DNA of 64,000 nt from Thiotrichaceae bacterium. Lineage in GTDB: Bacteria; Pseudomonadota; Gammaproteobacteria; Beggiatoales; Beggiatoaceae. A model generated the notes under the pieces. The model worked only from the letters and a program-made list of their open reading frames with translations. It had not been told where the DNA came from and ran no database searches. Both the position numbers and the translations under genes were made by a program. Where the stretch lies: positions 1-64,000 of the forward strand of contig JAABRD010000028.1 of assembly GCA_011391085.1 (NCBI GenBank), given 5' to 3'. Of the stretch, positions 43,482 to 51,268 are shown piece after piece; within the stretch, counting starts at the first letter, position 1, and every line of letters begins with the position of its first letter.

Positions 43482-44240
43482 TTACAAATTAAGCATACGT
43501 GTTAAGTAGGGCAAGAATTGCTGAGTGACTTGAGGCAAACTATCGTCAACTCCTAATTCTTGTAGCTGAGTGACTTGCAGACCAGCATAGCCACAAGGAT
43601 TGATACCCGTAAAGGGAGTTAAGTCCATGTTGACATTGAAACTGAGACCATGATAACAACAGTGACGCTTGACTCTCAAACCCAAGGCAGAAATCTTTTG
43701 ACCATTAACATAGACCCCTGGGGCATTTTCACAGCGATGACCTTGAATATATTGTGATGCTAGGTAGTCAATGACGGCCTGTTCAATGGCCCAAACCAGT
43801 TGCTTTACACCCCATTGATGTCGTTTTAAATCCATCAAGATATAAACCACCAGTTGACCTGGCCCATGATAAGTGACCTGACCACCACGGTCCACGGAAT
43901 AGACGGGTATCTCCCCCGGATTGAGGAGATGTTCCCGTTTCCCAGCCATGCCTAACGTATATACTGGAGGATGTTCAAGTACCCAAAGTTCATCAGGTGT
44001 GTCAACTTGACGGCCCTCGGTAAAAGTTTGCATGGCATGGTAAGTGGGCAGGTAGGGGGCAAGACCTAAGTAACGGATAGTGGATAACGGATAGTGGATA
44101 ACGGATAGTGGATAGTGGATAGTGGATAACGGATAGTGGATAACGGATAGTGGAAAAACCAAGGCCGGACTAGAGGCTTTAGCCGGTGGCACGTCACCGG
44201 CTTCCGCCTCTAGTCCCCGTTGGTTTTTTTCATTAACCAC
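43482..44240 (-). CDS. lipB: Octanoyl-(acyl carrier protein) transferase
   Basis: LipB moves octanoate from ACP to lipoyl domains. Core motifs are complete: LGLAPYLPTYHAMQTFTEGR, LWVLEHPPVYTLG, VDRGGQVTYHGPGQLVVY, GQKISALGLRVKRHCCYHGLSFNV (catalytic Lys) and TGINPCGYAGLQVTQL (catalytic Cys). The core begins around residue 53, but no ATG, GTG or TTG lies at the usual start. The frame runs back through a GGATAACGGATAGT microsatellite and a GACTAGAGGC repeat to a GTG at 44240, adding ~50 repeat-coded residues. A TTG near 44160 or a non-standard start is also possible. Confidence 0.88.
   Translation of the reverse strand: MVNEKNQRGLEAEAGDVPPAKASSPALVFPLSVIHYPLSTIHYPLSVIHYPLSTIRYLGLAPYLPTYHAMQTFTEGRQVDTPDELWVLEHPPVYTLGMAGKREHLLNPGEIPVYSVDRGGQVTYHGPGQLVVYILMDLKRHQWGVKQLVWAIEQAVIDYLASQYIQGHRCENAPGVYVNGQKISALGLRVKRHCCYHGLSFNVNMDLTPFTGINPCGYAGLQVTQLQELGVDDSLPQVTQQFLPYLTRMLNL
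44072..44154. repeat. Microsatellite GGATAACGGATAGT in the 5' end of lipB
   Basis: Alternating GGATAGT and GGATAAC units over 83 bases, coding for a PLS(V/T)IHYPLS-type string in the lipB frame. Similar short GGATAGTGG strings occur at about 45793-45832 and 46919-46950 in other gaps of the same gene cluster. Confidence 0.8.
44166..44218. repeat. GACTAGAGGCTTTAGCCGG palindrome
   Basis: GGACTAGAGGCTTTAGCCGGTG and its inverted partner CACCGGCTTCCGCCTCTAGTCC; it lies inside the predicted extended 5' end of lipB. Confidence 0.65.
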
Positions 44241-44259
44241 TATTCACGACCTGCAACTA

Positions 44260-44871
44260 TTAATGGTGCGCTGGTTGCACTTCCCCTTTCTTATATTTTT
44301 CCTCCTTAGACTCTTCATCACAAGGAGAATGGGCCTCAGCATAATGACTGCCATGTTGAATTCTCTCCATCAACGCAAACAGCACACCAGAGATGACGAA
44401 GGTGAGATGAATGACGACTAGCCACATGACACTTTCGTAAGCAAAGTGAGGCGCCTCCGGTTTCTCATGGATAGTGGCCACGTCAATGAACACCTTTAAC
44501 AACTCGATGGAAGAGATGGCGACGATGGAGCCTATAACTTTCAGTTTTAAGGCACTATAATCCACTTTGCCCATCCAGTCAGGACGGTCCACATGACCTT
44601 CCACCAAATCGATTTTGGAAACGAAGTTCTCGTAGCCGCTGAAAATGATAATCAGCAATAGGTTAGCAATCAGGACCACGTCAATCAGTCCCAACACCCT
44701 CAAAATCAACTCTGTGCTTTCGATGGTCCAGGTGATAGAAGCCAGTTCAATAAACTTCTTAGCAAACTTTATCATCAAGATGAATAAGGTCCCAACCAAG
44801 CCAATGTAGAGTGGGGCGAGTAGCCATCTGCTTTGAAAGAGTAACGTTTCAATGCCTTTTTCAATTTTCAT
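44260..44871 (-). CDS. UPF0114 (YqhA-like) membrane protein
   Basis: A 203-residue inner-membrane protein with four hydrophobic segments. KGIETLLFQSRWLLAPLYIGLVGTL, GLIDVVLIANLLLIIIFSGYENFVSKID and DRPDWMGKVDYSALKLKVIGSIVAISSIELLKVF are the UPF0114 signature. Function unknown. The tail is hydrophilic and His-rich. It ends 20 bases before the predicted lipB start. Confidence 0.9.
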   Translation of the reverse strand: MKIEKGIETLLFQSRWLLAPLYIGLVGTLFILMIKFAKKFIELASITWTIESTELILRVLGLIDVVLIANLLLIIIFSGYENFVSKIDLVEGHVDRPDWMGKVDYSALKLKVIGSIVAISSIELLKVFIDVATIHEKPEAPHFAYESVMWLVVIHLTFVISGVLFALMERIQHGSHYAEAHSPCDEESKEEKYKKGEVQPAHH

Positions 44872-44934
44872 AGTCTTTTAAAAACTCTAAGTTGGGTGGT
44901 GGTGGTTAAAATTTATCCAGAAGTCCAATTCCCC

Positions 44935-44988
44935 ATGAGTCCACAGCGTAAGTTTTGCCAGGGACAAAGCTACGCTTAGGACTCCTGA
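44935..44988. terminator. Terminator-like hairpin after tatC
   Basis: ATGAGTCCACAGCGTAAG...CTACGCTTAGGACTCCTG, about 25 bases beyond the tatC stop; a member of the AGTCCAAAGCGTAGC hairpin family. Confidence 0.6.
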
Positions 44989-45010
44989 ATTATCTGAATT
45001 ATCTATAAAT

Positions 45011-45784
45011 CTATTCGCCAGATTCACTAGCGTCTGCGGCCCGTTCGTAGGCAACTTTTTTGGTTTTAAGGAACCGCGCAAACACCAGTCCTACTTCAAA
45101 CAGTAGCCACATGGGCACCGCCAGCAGAAATTGGGAAATGACATCGGGAGGTGTTAATACCATCCCCACGATAAATGCCAACACGATAATGTGACGACGT
45201 TTTTCGACCAGCCATTCGGGAGTGATAATGTCCATCCAAACTAGGACTACCGTGATAACTGGCACTTGAAAAGCGATTCCAAACGCAAAAAACAGGGCGA
45301 GAACAAAATCTAAATACTTTGAAATATCCGGCATCATCGTAGTCCCTTCCGGGGTGGTACTGACCATGAAGCCAAAGACTAACGGTAGCACAATGTAGTA
45401 GGCAAACAGGGCGCCAATATAGAAGAGAAGGACGCTGACGATTAATAATGGCAACGTCAATTGTTTCTCATGTTGGTATAAACCCGGTGCTACAAACGTC
45501 CAAAAGTGGTACAAAATCACTGGCATCGCCAGAAAAATAGATAACACAGCCGTCAGTTTCAAGGGCGTGAAAAACGGTGAAGCTGGATCCACAGCTATCA
45601 GTTCGACACCAGCCGGCAAAAAACGCAATAAGGGTTTAGCCAAGAAAGTGAACAGGTCGTTGGCAAAGGGCATCAGCACCAACAGAATCACCACCACAGC
45701 CAAAACCATTTTTAGCAGACGTTCTCGTAACTCCAATAAATGCTGAATGAACGGCATTTCGTTATCGTTAGCATGATTGGACAT
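45011..45784 (-). CDS. tatC: Twin-arginine translocase subunit TatC
   Basis: A 257-residue membrane protein with six hydrophobic segments. MPFIQHLLELRERLLKMVLAVV is the TatC N-terminal signature; YHFWTFVAPGLYQHEKQ and the FGIAFQVPV segment are also conserved. TatC recognises twin-arginine signal peptides and, with TatA/B, exports folded proteins. Last gene of the tatABC set. Confidence 0.95.
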   Translation of the reverse strand: MSNHANDNEMPFIQHLLELRERLLKMVLAVVVILLVLMPFANDLFTFLAKPLLRFLPAGVELIAVDPASPFFTPLKLTAVLSIFLAMPVILYHFWTFVAPGLYQHEKQLTLPLLIVSVLLFYIGALFAYYIVLPLVFGFMVSTTPEGTTMMPDISKYLDFVLALFFAFGIAFQVPVITVVLVWMDIITPEWLVEKRRHIIVLAFIVGMVLTPPDVISQFLLAVPMWLLFEVGLVFARFLKTKKVAYERAADASESGE

Positions 45785-45842
45785 ATTTTGGGTTAGTGGA
45801 TAGTGGTTTTAGTGGATAGTGGATAGCGGTTAACATCTGGTT

Positions 45843-46235
45843 TTATAGACGAGTTGGGGGTATTGGATTGTTAATGGAAGCAGGTAATACCGCCTGGCCT
45901 GCCGCAGGTGTCGTGGTAGAAGTTGACGTGGTAGAAGCAGAGGTAGTAAAACTGCTGGTAGTCTCCTTCACAGATTTTTCCAATTCACTGATACCACTTT
46001 TCGTCTCCTCTAAAAATTGATGCAGCCCCAATTTTTCATTTTCCTTAATCGCGTCTCGCATTTCTTGTAAATGCAGTTCACGATCAATTTCTTGTTGAAT
46101 ACTGGAAACCATCCGACGCGCACGACCCACCCACATCCCTGCGGTACGGGCCGCTTGGGGGAGGTTTTCAGGGCCAAAGACCAGCAAAGCGACTAGGACA
46201 ACCAGGCAAATTTCCCAAAATCCTATATCAAACAT
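45843..46235 (-). CDS. tatB: Sec-independent translocase protein TatB
   Basis: A 130-residue protein with the TatB start MFDIGFWEICLVVLVALLVFGPENLPQAARTAGMWVGRARR: one transmembrane helix, the F-G-P-E-x-L-P hinge, then an amphipathic helix. The rest is a charged helix and a Thr/Ser/Pro-rich tail (TTSSFTTSASTTSTSTTT). Works with TatC at the receptor complex. Confidence 0.93.
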   Translation of the reverse strand: MFDIGFWEICLVVLVALLVFGPENLPQAARTAGMWVGRARRMVSSIQQEIDRELHLQEMRDAIKENEKLGLHQFLEETKSGISELEKSVKETTSSFTTSASTTSTSTTTPAAGQAVLPASINNPIPPTRL

Positions 46236-46265
46236 GGTAGTGAAGAGTAACTCGTGGTTTGAAAT

Positions 46266-46544
46266 TTAGACCGGACCCGTTTGCTTGTGAGTCACTTGAC
46301 CCTCAATCAGTTGGCCTGGATGAGTTTGGGTGACTTGGGTGGGGGCCGTAGTCGGTGCCGTGGCAGAGGCAGAACGTGCGGCCGCCTGTTGTTCTTCCTC
46401 TTTTTCACTGTCGCGCATGGAACGCCGGAAACTGTTGATAGCACCACCTATGTCGCTACCTATGTTTTTGAGTTTTTTGGTGCCAAAGAGAAGCACGATA
46501 ATTAATAAGACGACTATCAAGTGTCCCAGACTGAAAGTACCCAT
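46266..46544 (-). CDS. tatA: Sec-independent translocase protein TatA
   Basis: A 92-residue protein: [43 protein letters not shown] is the TatA transmembrane helix, FGTKKL hinge and amphipathic helix. It would form the pore-like assembly of the Tat system. It lies between hinT and tatB on one transcript. Confidence 0.95.
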   Translation of the reverse strand: MGTFSLGHLIVVLLIIVLLFGTKKLKNIGSDIGGAINSFRRSMRDSEKEEEQQAAARSASATAPTTAPTQVTQTHPGQLIEGQVTHKQTGPV

Positions 46545-46570
46545 TCGATTTGATTCCTCCGAAAATGTAG

Positions 46571-46915
46571 TTAATCATCAAAACCTGCGCCGCTAAGTTT
46601 GTCACCGCCTAGCAGGTGAATATGTAAATGAAAGACAATTTGGCCCCCCGCAGGTCCCGTATTAATCACGGTCCGAAAACCATGATTTAGCCCTTGTTGT
46701 TTAGCAATTTTGGGCAACAGGCGCATCCAGTGGGCGATCAATCCGTCATGCTGTTCTTCAAGTTCAGCGAGACTAATAATATGTTTACGGGGGACGATTA
46801 ACAAGTGGACCGGCGCCTTGGGATGAATATCCTTAAACACCACCGCGTGTTCATCGCTATACACTTGTGTTGAGGGGATTTCGCCCGCGATAATTTTACA
46901 AAATAAACAGTCCAT
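46571..46915 (-). CDS. hinT: HIT-family nucleotide hydrolase (HinT-like)
   Basis: A 114-residue HIT protein: [39 protein letters not shown], and the catalytic histidine triad in [15 protein letters not shown]. Members hydrolyse purine nucleoside phosphoramidates. The order hisE, hinT, tatA is common in gammaproteobacteria. Confidence 0.95.
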   Translation of the reverse strand: MDCLFCKIIAGEIPSTQVYSDEHAVVFKDIHPKAPVHLLIVPRKHIISLAELEEQHDGLIAHWMRLLPKIAKQQGLNHGFRTVINTGPAGGQIVFHLHIHLLGGDKLSGAGFDD

Positions 46916-46957
46916 AATTATAGTGGATAGTGGTTTTAGTGGATAGTGGAAAATTTT

Positions 46958-47024
46958 GGTGGAGTAGAGGCTTCAGCCGGAAGTCGCGGCACGTCACCCG
47001 GCTAAAGCCGTAAGTCCCGCACCA
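46958..47024. repeat. GGAGTAGAGGCTTCAGCCGG palindrome
   Basis: GTGGAGTAGAGGCTTCAGCCGG...CCGGCTAAAGCCGTAAGTCC between hisE and hinT, next to a GGATAGTGG microsatellite (46919-46950). It separates two genes usually cotranscribed. Confidence 0.6.
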
Positions 47025-47038
47025 TGACTCACTATCCA

Positions 47039-47356
47039 CTATCTCCGTTGCGCTTTCTCTTGTAAGCCGGAAATACCTACTCGACGCTGTAATTCGTTTA
47101 ACACCGCTTCTGGCCCTAACCCTTGATGGGCCAACAGAATTAAGGTATGAAACCATAAATCTGCCATCTCATAAATCAATTGAGAAGCGGTACCATTTTT
47201 GGCGGCAATGACGGTTTCAGTGGCTTCTTCGCCTATTTTTTTCAAGATCACGTCCAGTCCTTTGGCGTATAAACTGGCCACATAAGATTGCTTCGGGTCA
47301 GCTTGTTTACGTTCTTCTAGGATTTGGGCGAGGTGTTGTAAGATGTCGTCGTTCAT
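47039..47356 (-). CDS. hisE: Phosphoribosyl-ATP pyrophosphatase
   Basis: The start is the ATG of [18 protein letters not shown] (105 residues); a TTG eight codons upstream is less likely. [32 protein letters not shown] and [21 protein letters not shown] are the all-alpha HisE/MazG-type metal-binding segments (E-E-x-x-E, E-x-x-D). It catalyses the second step of histidine synthesis. hisI, usually its neighbour, is 2.1 kb upstream. Confidence 0.95.
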   Translation of the reverse strand: MNDDILQHLAQILEERKQADPKQSYVASLYAKGLDVILKKIGEEATETVIAAKNGTASQLIYEMADLWFHTLILLAHQGLGPEAVLNELQRRVGISGLQEKAQRR

Positions 47357-47381
47357 AACTTCTTTGGGTTCTAAATTCAAG

Positions 47382-47633
47382 TTAAGAAATCTTCACTTCG
47401 TCCGCCTTTGTCCAATTCCTAAGACGGTGCCCGCAATTTGGACACACCTCCACGGCGCCCGAATCTTCAGACTTGGGCACACGCTGCTTCGATGGTAACG
47501 AAACCATCTGATGTTCATGCAGTTTTTCCCCCGCCTTTAAATCCTCAAACATTGCATCCAGGTCATAATTAAACTGGGCAGCATATTCTTCGCGGACTTT
47601 TCTTAAGTCCTCTATGATGAGATCCACTCTCAT
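47382..47633 (-). CDS. Orphan antitoxin-like protein with CPNC motif
   Basis: The start is the ATG nine bases after AGGAG (83 residues). [33 protein letters not shown] resembles the small antitoxins that accompany PIN proteins opening with YLDTSIVSYLT. A single CPNCGH knuckle near the C terminus is unusual. A broken PIN gene of exactly that type lies upstream (47770-47873), so this is probably the surviving half of the pair. Confidence 0.6.
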   Translation of the reverse strand: MRVDLIIEDLRKVREEYAAQFNYDLDAMFEDLKAGEKLHEHQMVSLPSKQRVPKSEDSGAVEVCPNCGHRLRNWTKADEVKIS

Positions 47634-47687
47634 AACTGTTTTTCTCCTCCTAAAAACCCCTCTGGAGTACAAAGGGTTGGCATTTCA

Positions 47688-47769
47688 GGTAGTGATGCAA
47701 TGTGGGTGATATTTTTACCCTCACCCCCGGCCCCTCTCCCAGAGGGAGAGGGGTCGGGGGTGAGGGTGT
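47688..47769. mobile_element. One-ended family B element
   Basis: GGTAGTGATGCAATGTGGGTGATATTT and the CCCTCACCCCCGGCCCCTC palindrome are present, but the right-hand CATTGCATCACTACC end is missing. It adjoins the PIN remnant. Confidence 0.65.
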
Positions 47770-47873
47770 CGTTATACCAGAAAACTTCTGCTTCACTACT
47801 TATCATGTCCCGACTTAAACTACTGGTCAAGTAACTGACGATACTGGTATCTAAAATAAATCAGTGGTTTCAT
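47770..47873 (-). pseudogene. N-terminal remnant of a PIN toxin gene
   Basis: From the ATG at 47873, removing one T from the TTTT run near 47854 gives MKPLIYLDTSIVSYLTSSLS and RDMISSEAEVFWYN. This is the start of a PIN toxin family (YxDTSIVSYLT-x-x-x-SRD). The frame is broken by one base and the rest is cut off by a family B element. Confidence 0.7.
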
Positions 47874-47922
47874 GCTTCACTTCACTTTTTCACAGCGTCT
47901 ATTTCGTTGTCATAAAATACTT

Positions 47923-48648
47923 TCATTTTCCATTCCCCATTTTCCATTTTCCCCTTGTCATTAACCACAACCTCAAATTATCCACCGCATCCCTAGCAAT
48001 CCCTGCCACCGGCACCAGTGAACCTGCAACCAATGTTGCTTCATTCACCTTCTGCCCATAGAGACCTTCATTGAGAATGGGATCAATCTGCACACCGATA
48101 CTTTCAATTCCAATACTGGCAAATAAACCCGTTTCATGGGAATAGTCATACACTTTTGAATTGACTATCTGAGACCCAGTTGAAAGGCTTTGGGGACCGA
48201 TGGCAATTTGTATATCGGCACCGATTTTCAACTCCCTGGCTAACAAACTGTCTAATTCTTTTCGACGGGTAAAAACCAAAACCATGTCGCCTGATTTTAA
48301 TCCCGCCTTCAATCCCGCCCCAGCCCCTGACAAGGTGACCAGGAGAGGTTGAGTCCAGGTTAAACCTTGACGTATCAACACTATGCCTTGACCGACGCTG
48401 GCCGTGATTAAAAAGCCACCCGTGGTCACTTTAGGAATGACCATGATTCCTTGTGCAGAATGAAGCACTGCCGCTGGAATCTGTTTAGATTGCAAAATTG
48501 CTGTGGAAACGTTCACCAATAACACTGACTTGATCAAGTCAGGTACCTCTTTTACAACGTTTTCAGATGTCCCCTCCGCACTGATTTTGTCAACGATTAT
48601 TAACCAAAGTACAAAGAGTGAAAAACGGATAACGGGGCATTTTCTCAT
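47923..48648 (-). CDS. Secreted SYLF-domain (Ysc84-like) lipid-binding protein 1
   Basis: A 241-residue protein with a signal peptide (IIVDKISAEG). AAVLHSAQGIMVIPKVTTGGFLITASVGQGIVLIRQ, AGLKAGLKSGDMVLVFTRRKELDSLL and SKVYDYSHETGLFASIGIESIGVQID are the SYLF pattern. SYLF domains bind phosphoinositides in eukaryotes; the bacterial role is unclear. The last ~10 residues (RGKWKMGNGK) are coded by a CATTTTCCATTCCCC microsatellite, so the natural end was probably altered. Confidence 0.8.
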   Translation of the reverse strand: MRKCPVIRFSLFVLWLIIVDKISAEGTSENVVKEVPDLIKSVLLVNVSTAILQSKQIPAAVLHSAQGIMVIPKVTTGGFLITASVGQGIVLIRQGLTWTQPLLVTLSGAGAGLKAGLKSGDMVLVFTRRKELDSLLARELKIGADIQIAIGPQSLSTGSQIVNSKVYDYSHETGLFASIGIESIGVQIDPILNEGLYGQKVNEATLVAGSLVPVAGIARDAVDNLRLWLMTRGKWKMGNGK

Positions 48649-48654
48649 CCTAAT

Positions 48655-49305
48655 CTACTTCGACCTTTCTGTCAACAGTTCCTTAAATTTCTTTAAGGAT
48701 TCCGATTGGGTTATCACTTTACCCGCAAAAATATCTTCAGGGCTGACCGCCCGGCCATAAAAGTTGGTATTCGACACCTCGTCGATACTCAAGGCCGACC
48801 CATCTAGCGAAATTCCCAAGAACACGCCCTTACTAAGAGAATACGAATAAATTTCCGCAGAAAAATCCGTCGCGGCCCCTATTTCGCCCCCCACGGGGCC
48901 TAATGCAAGACTCCCGGTTGCCCCCAAAGTAGCGGTCCCATCCATGATTCCTTCTATCCCTCTGCGGTTTCTAACTACCAATACCAGGTCACTGGACTGC
49001 ACACCCAATTGTAATCCCAGACTGCCGCCAGTGATTTTGACGAATGACGGATGACTCCATTCCCCCGTTTTCTCATCACGCATCAGCAAAATGCCATATC
49101 CTGACTGCACAGCTATGACTAATCCCCCTTTCATCAAATTGGGTACGACCACCACCGCCTCCGCCTGTTGTAACAAAGCGGGGGGAATATTGGATTCTTC
49201 TAAGACCAGACGGGTTTTATCAAACATGGTATCCAGAGGGTTGGCATAGATAAAACCGCTGGTTAAACCAAAAATTATAAGAAATAACGATTTTAGCAAC
49301 TTCAT
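48655..49305 (-). CDS. Secreted SYLF-domain (Ysc84-like) lipid-binding protein 2
   Basis: The start is the ATG of MKLLKSLFLIIFGLTSGFIYA (216 residues, signal peptide), eight bases after AAGGTGA. LLQQAEAVVVVPNLMKGGLVIAVQSGYGILLMRD, LGLQLGVQSSDLVLVVRNRRGIEGI and EIYSYSLSKGVFLGISLDGSALSID match SYLF domains. It ends six bases before the paralogue starts, so both are on one transcript. The pair sits between hisI and hisE. Confidence 0.82.
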   Translation of the reverse strand: MKLLKSLFLIIFGLTSGFIYANPLDTMFDKTRLVLEESNIPPALLQQAEAVVVVPNLMKGGLVIAVQSGYGILLMRDEKTGEWSHPSFVKITGGSLGLQLGVQSSDLVLVVRNRRGIEGIMDGTATLGATGSLALGPVGGEIGAATDFSAEIYSYSLSKGVFLGISLDGSALSIDEVSNTNFYGRAVSPEDIFAGKVITQSESLKKFKELLTERSK

Positions 49306-49413
49306 AATTAATATCACCTTTTAATCGCTAGTTTTCCTAAACCTAAAAGGTTTAGGAAAGCTGAACCAGTGAACCAGAAACTAAGTTTCTTTAAGAAACT
49401 TAGTTTATTTATA

Positions 49414-49516
49414 TAGTAATATTCATTTTTGTACCCCCCCGCCCCCCGCACGCAGGGGGGGTCACTCCCCCCGTGTACGGGGGGTTGGGGGGTACAAGAA
49501 TAAGTGAATATTACTA
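49414..49516. mobile_element. Family A MITE, 103 bp
   Basis: Ends TAGTAATATTC / GAATATTACTA are perfect inverted repeats with TA on both flanks; the interior is a GTACCCCCC...GGGGGGTAC palindrome. It lies two bases beyond the hisI stop codon. A GAAACTAAGTTTCTTTAAGAAACTTAG hairpin precedes it (49378-49405). Confidence 0.78.
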
Positions 49517-49518
49517 TA

Positions 49519-49905
49519 TCATTTGGAATACAAAACCGCAGGATCCTTTAAAACAGGTTCGACTTTCACCCATTTTTCATCCTGCAATTGTTGAAAAAAA
49601 CAATGATGCCGCCCCGTATGACAAGCGATTCCGCCTATTTGTTCAACCATAAGCAAGATCACATCATTGTCACAATCTAGGCGAATATCCTTGACATATT
49701 GGATATTGCCAGATTCTTCGCCTTTAAACCATAATTTACCACGAGACCGCGACCAATAGACGGCCCGTTTTTGTTCAACCGTCAATTGTAAGGCATCACG
49801 ATTCATCCATGCCAACATTAACACCTGCCCCGTATTGGCCTCCTGGGCAATCGCAGGCACTAAACCTTGTTCATTCCAATGGATATTATCCAACCAATTT
49901 TTCAT
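49519..49905 (-). CDS. hisI: Phosphoribosyl-AMP cyclohydrolase
   Basis: The start is the ATG of [20 protein letters not shown] (128 residues). [53 protein letters not shown] (metal-binding Asp/Cys) and [10 protein letters not shown] (zinc ligands) are the HisI signature. It catalyses the third step of histidine synthesis. It is separated from hisE by the SYLF pair and a TA relic. Confidence 0.95.
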   Translation of the reverse strand: MKNWLDNIHWNEQGLVPAIAQEANTGQVLMLAWMNRDALQLTVEQKRAVYWSRSRGKLWFKGEESGNIQYVKDIRLDCDNDVILLMVEQIGGIACHTGRHHCFFQQLQDEKWVKVEPVLKDPAVLYSK

Positions 49906-50060
49906 AGTGTAAATCACTCACATCTTGCTGTCAAGTGAGGATTATGTTAACATATTTTTTAGATAAACCTGTCAATTTTATTAAAACAGGAATCCAAAGC
50001 GTAGCTTTGTACATCCCTTTGAACTCCCACATTACCTTACTCAAAAAAGAACACGCCATT

Positions 50061-50903
50061 ATGACAAAAGCCGTTTTTATCGTGGGCAACAAACGCAGTG
50101 GTTCCACCCACTTCATGCACTTGTTGAATCTCCACCCCAACATTTTCGTCTCGAACGAATCTGACATCATCTGGATTTTGTACCGATTTCATAACAACCA
50201 AGAAATCACTCCCTACCCATGGGACACCCCCGTGGGCATGAACCGCACTCTGGAAAAATACACTAATCTTCTCTCCAAGGATAAAACGCCCTTTGAAAAT
50301 TTCGTGACCATCCAAGCTGCTGTGATGAGAGACGGTGTCAAAGGTCAACCTCCCCTGCAAAAAGATAACCTCTTGTGGATAGGTGACCAAAAACCTTTCC
50401 AACAAATTGACCCAGACCTCCTCCCTTTTATCAAAACCAATTTTCCCGGCGCCAAATTTCTCCACTTGATTCGGCACCCGTTTCCCGTCATCAGAAGTTC
50501 CAAAGTGTTCAAAGCCGGTGAACTTTGGAAAGGGATGACCGAAGATGACATTCTAAAGCGTTGGACCATGCACGAACAATGGGTGCAACTAGAAAAAAGC
50601 AAGAATGACGTACCCATGTTGGATGTCAAATACGAAGAGATTGTGGAACACACTCAACCGGCGATGGCCAAAGTTTTCGATTTTTTAGAAGTTCCTTATG
50701 ACCAGGCACTTCTCAAGGAATCCCGCAAAATCACCCAAAAGCAACTGAAACTGCACCCGCGTCTCCAGTGTCCTCCAGAAACGCAAGCTATCATGGCCCA
50801 ATATGACTATCTACCCCAGTCGGGCCTCCTCGAAAAAGCTTGGTACGTGAACTCGGTTAACTTCCTGAGAAAGGTGAAAAGGAAGTTGACAGGGACTTGG
50901 TAA
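50061..50903 (+). CDS. PAPS-dependent sulfotransferase family protein
   Basis: The start is the ATG of MTKAVFIVGNKRSGSTHFMH (280 residues); the frame is open upstream, but those codons come from a hairpin repeat. GNKRSGSTHF is the 5'-phosphosulfate-binding loop, and LIRHPFPVIRSSKVFK is the 3'-phosphate-binding segment. It would transfer sulfate from PAPS to a glycan, lipid or peptide. It stands alone between hisI (divergent) and amtB. Confidence 0.82.
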   Translation: MTKAVFIVGNKRSGSTHFMHLLNLHPNIFVSNESDIIWILYRFHNNQEITPYPWDTPVGMNRTLEKYTNLLSKDKTPFENFVTIQAAVMRDGVKGQPPLQKDNLLWIGDQKPFQQIDPDLLPFIKTNFPGAKFLHLIRHPFPVIRSSKVFKAGELWKGMTEDDILKRWTMHEQWVQLEKSKNDVPMLDVKYEEIVEHTQPAMAKVFDFLEVPYDQALLKESRKITQKQLKLHPRLQCPPETQAIMAQYDYLPQSGLLEKAWYVNSVNFLRKVKRKLTGTW

Positions 50904-50926
50904 AGCGACAGAAACTAAGTTTTTCA

Positions 50927-51092
50927 GGTAGTGATGCAATGTGGGTTCTCTGTCTGAACTTTGATTAGAATGATTTTCAGATGAACTATGATTAGTAAAA
51001 TCTCCTTATCAGAGTCCTCATTTAATCCTCTCAATCAGAGTTCCAGACCTTCGCGAAACCGTGCGTTATTTTACCCAGATGGCATCACTACC
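50927..51092. mobile_element. Family B element with 8-bp target duplication GTTTTTCA
   Basis: GGTAGTGATGCAATG start and TGGCATCACTACC end, with GTTTTTCA on both sides (50919-50926, 51093-51100). The interior carries GAACTTTGATTAGAATGATT / CTCAATCAGAGTTC arms, so it is the CTGGGTGAAATATCG subtype in inverse orientation. Confidence 0.8.
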
Positions 51093-51112
51093 GTTTTTCA
51101 AGCGTTCATTTA

Positions 51113-51233
51113 TAGTGATATTCCTTCACTCTTGTACCCCCCCCAACCCCCCCCAACCCCCCCGTACACGGGGGGAGTGACTCCCCCCGCGTGCGGGGGG
51201 GTGGGGGGGTACAAGAGTAGAGGAAGATCACTA
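51113..51233. mobile_element. Family A MITE
   Basis: TAGTGATATTC start and GAAGATCACTA end, with TA on the left and GA on the right, so slightly decayed. The interior is a GTACCCCCC / GGGGGGTAC palindrome. With the previous element it fills the 50904-51268 gap; amtB starts 35 bases later. Confidence 0.68.
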
Positions 51234-51268
51234 GAATTAGAAATTATCACTCACACCACACACCATAT

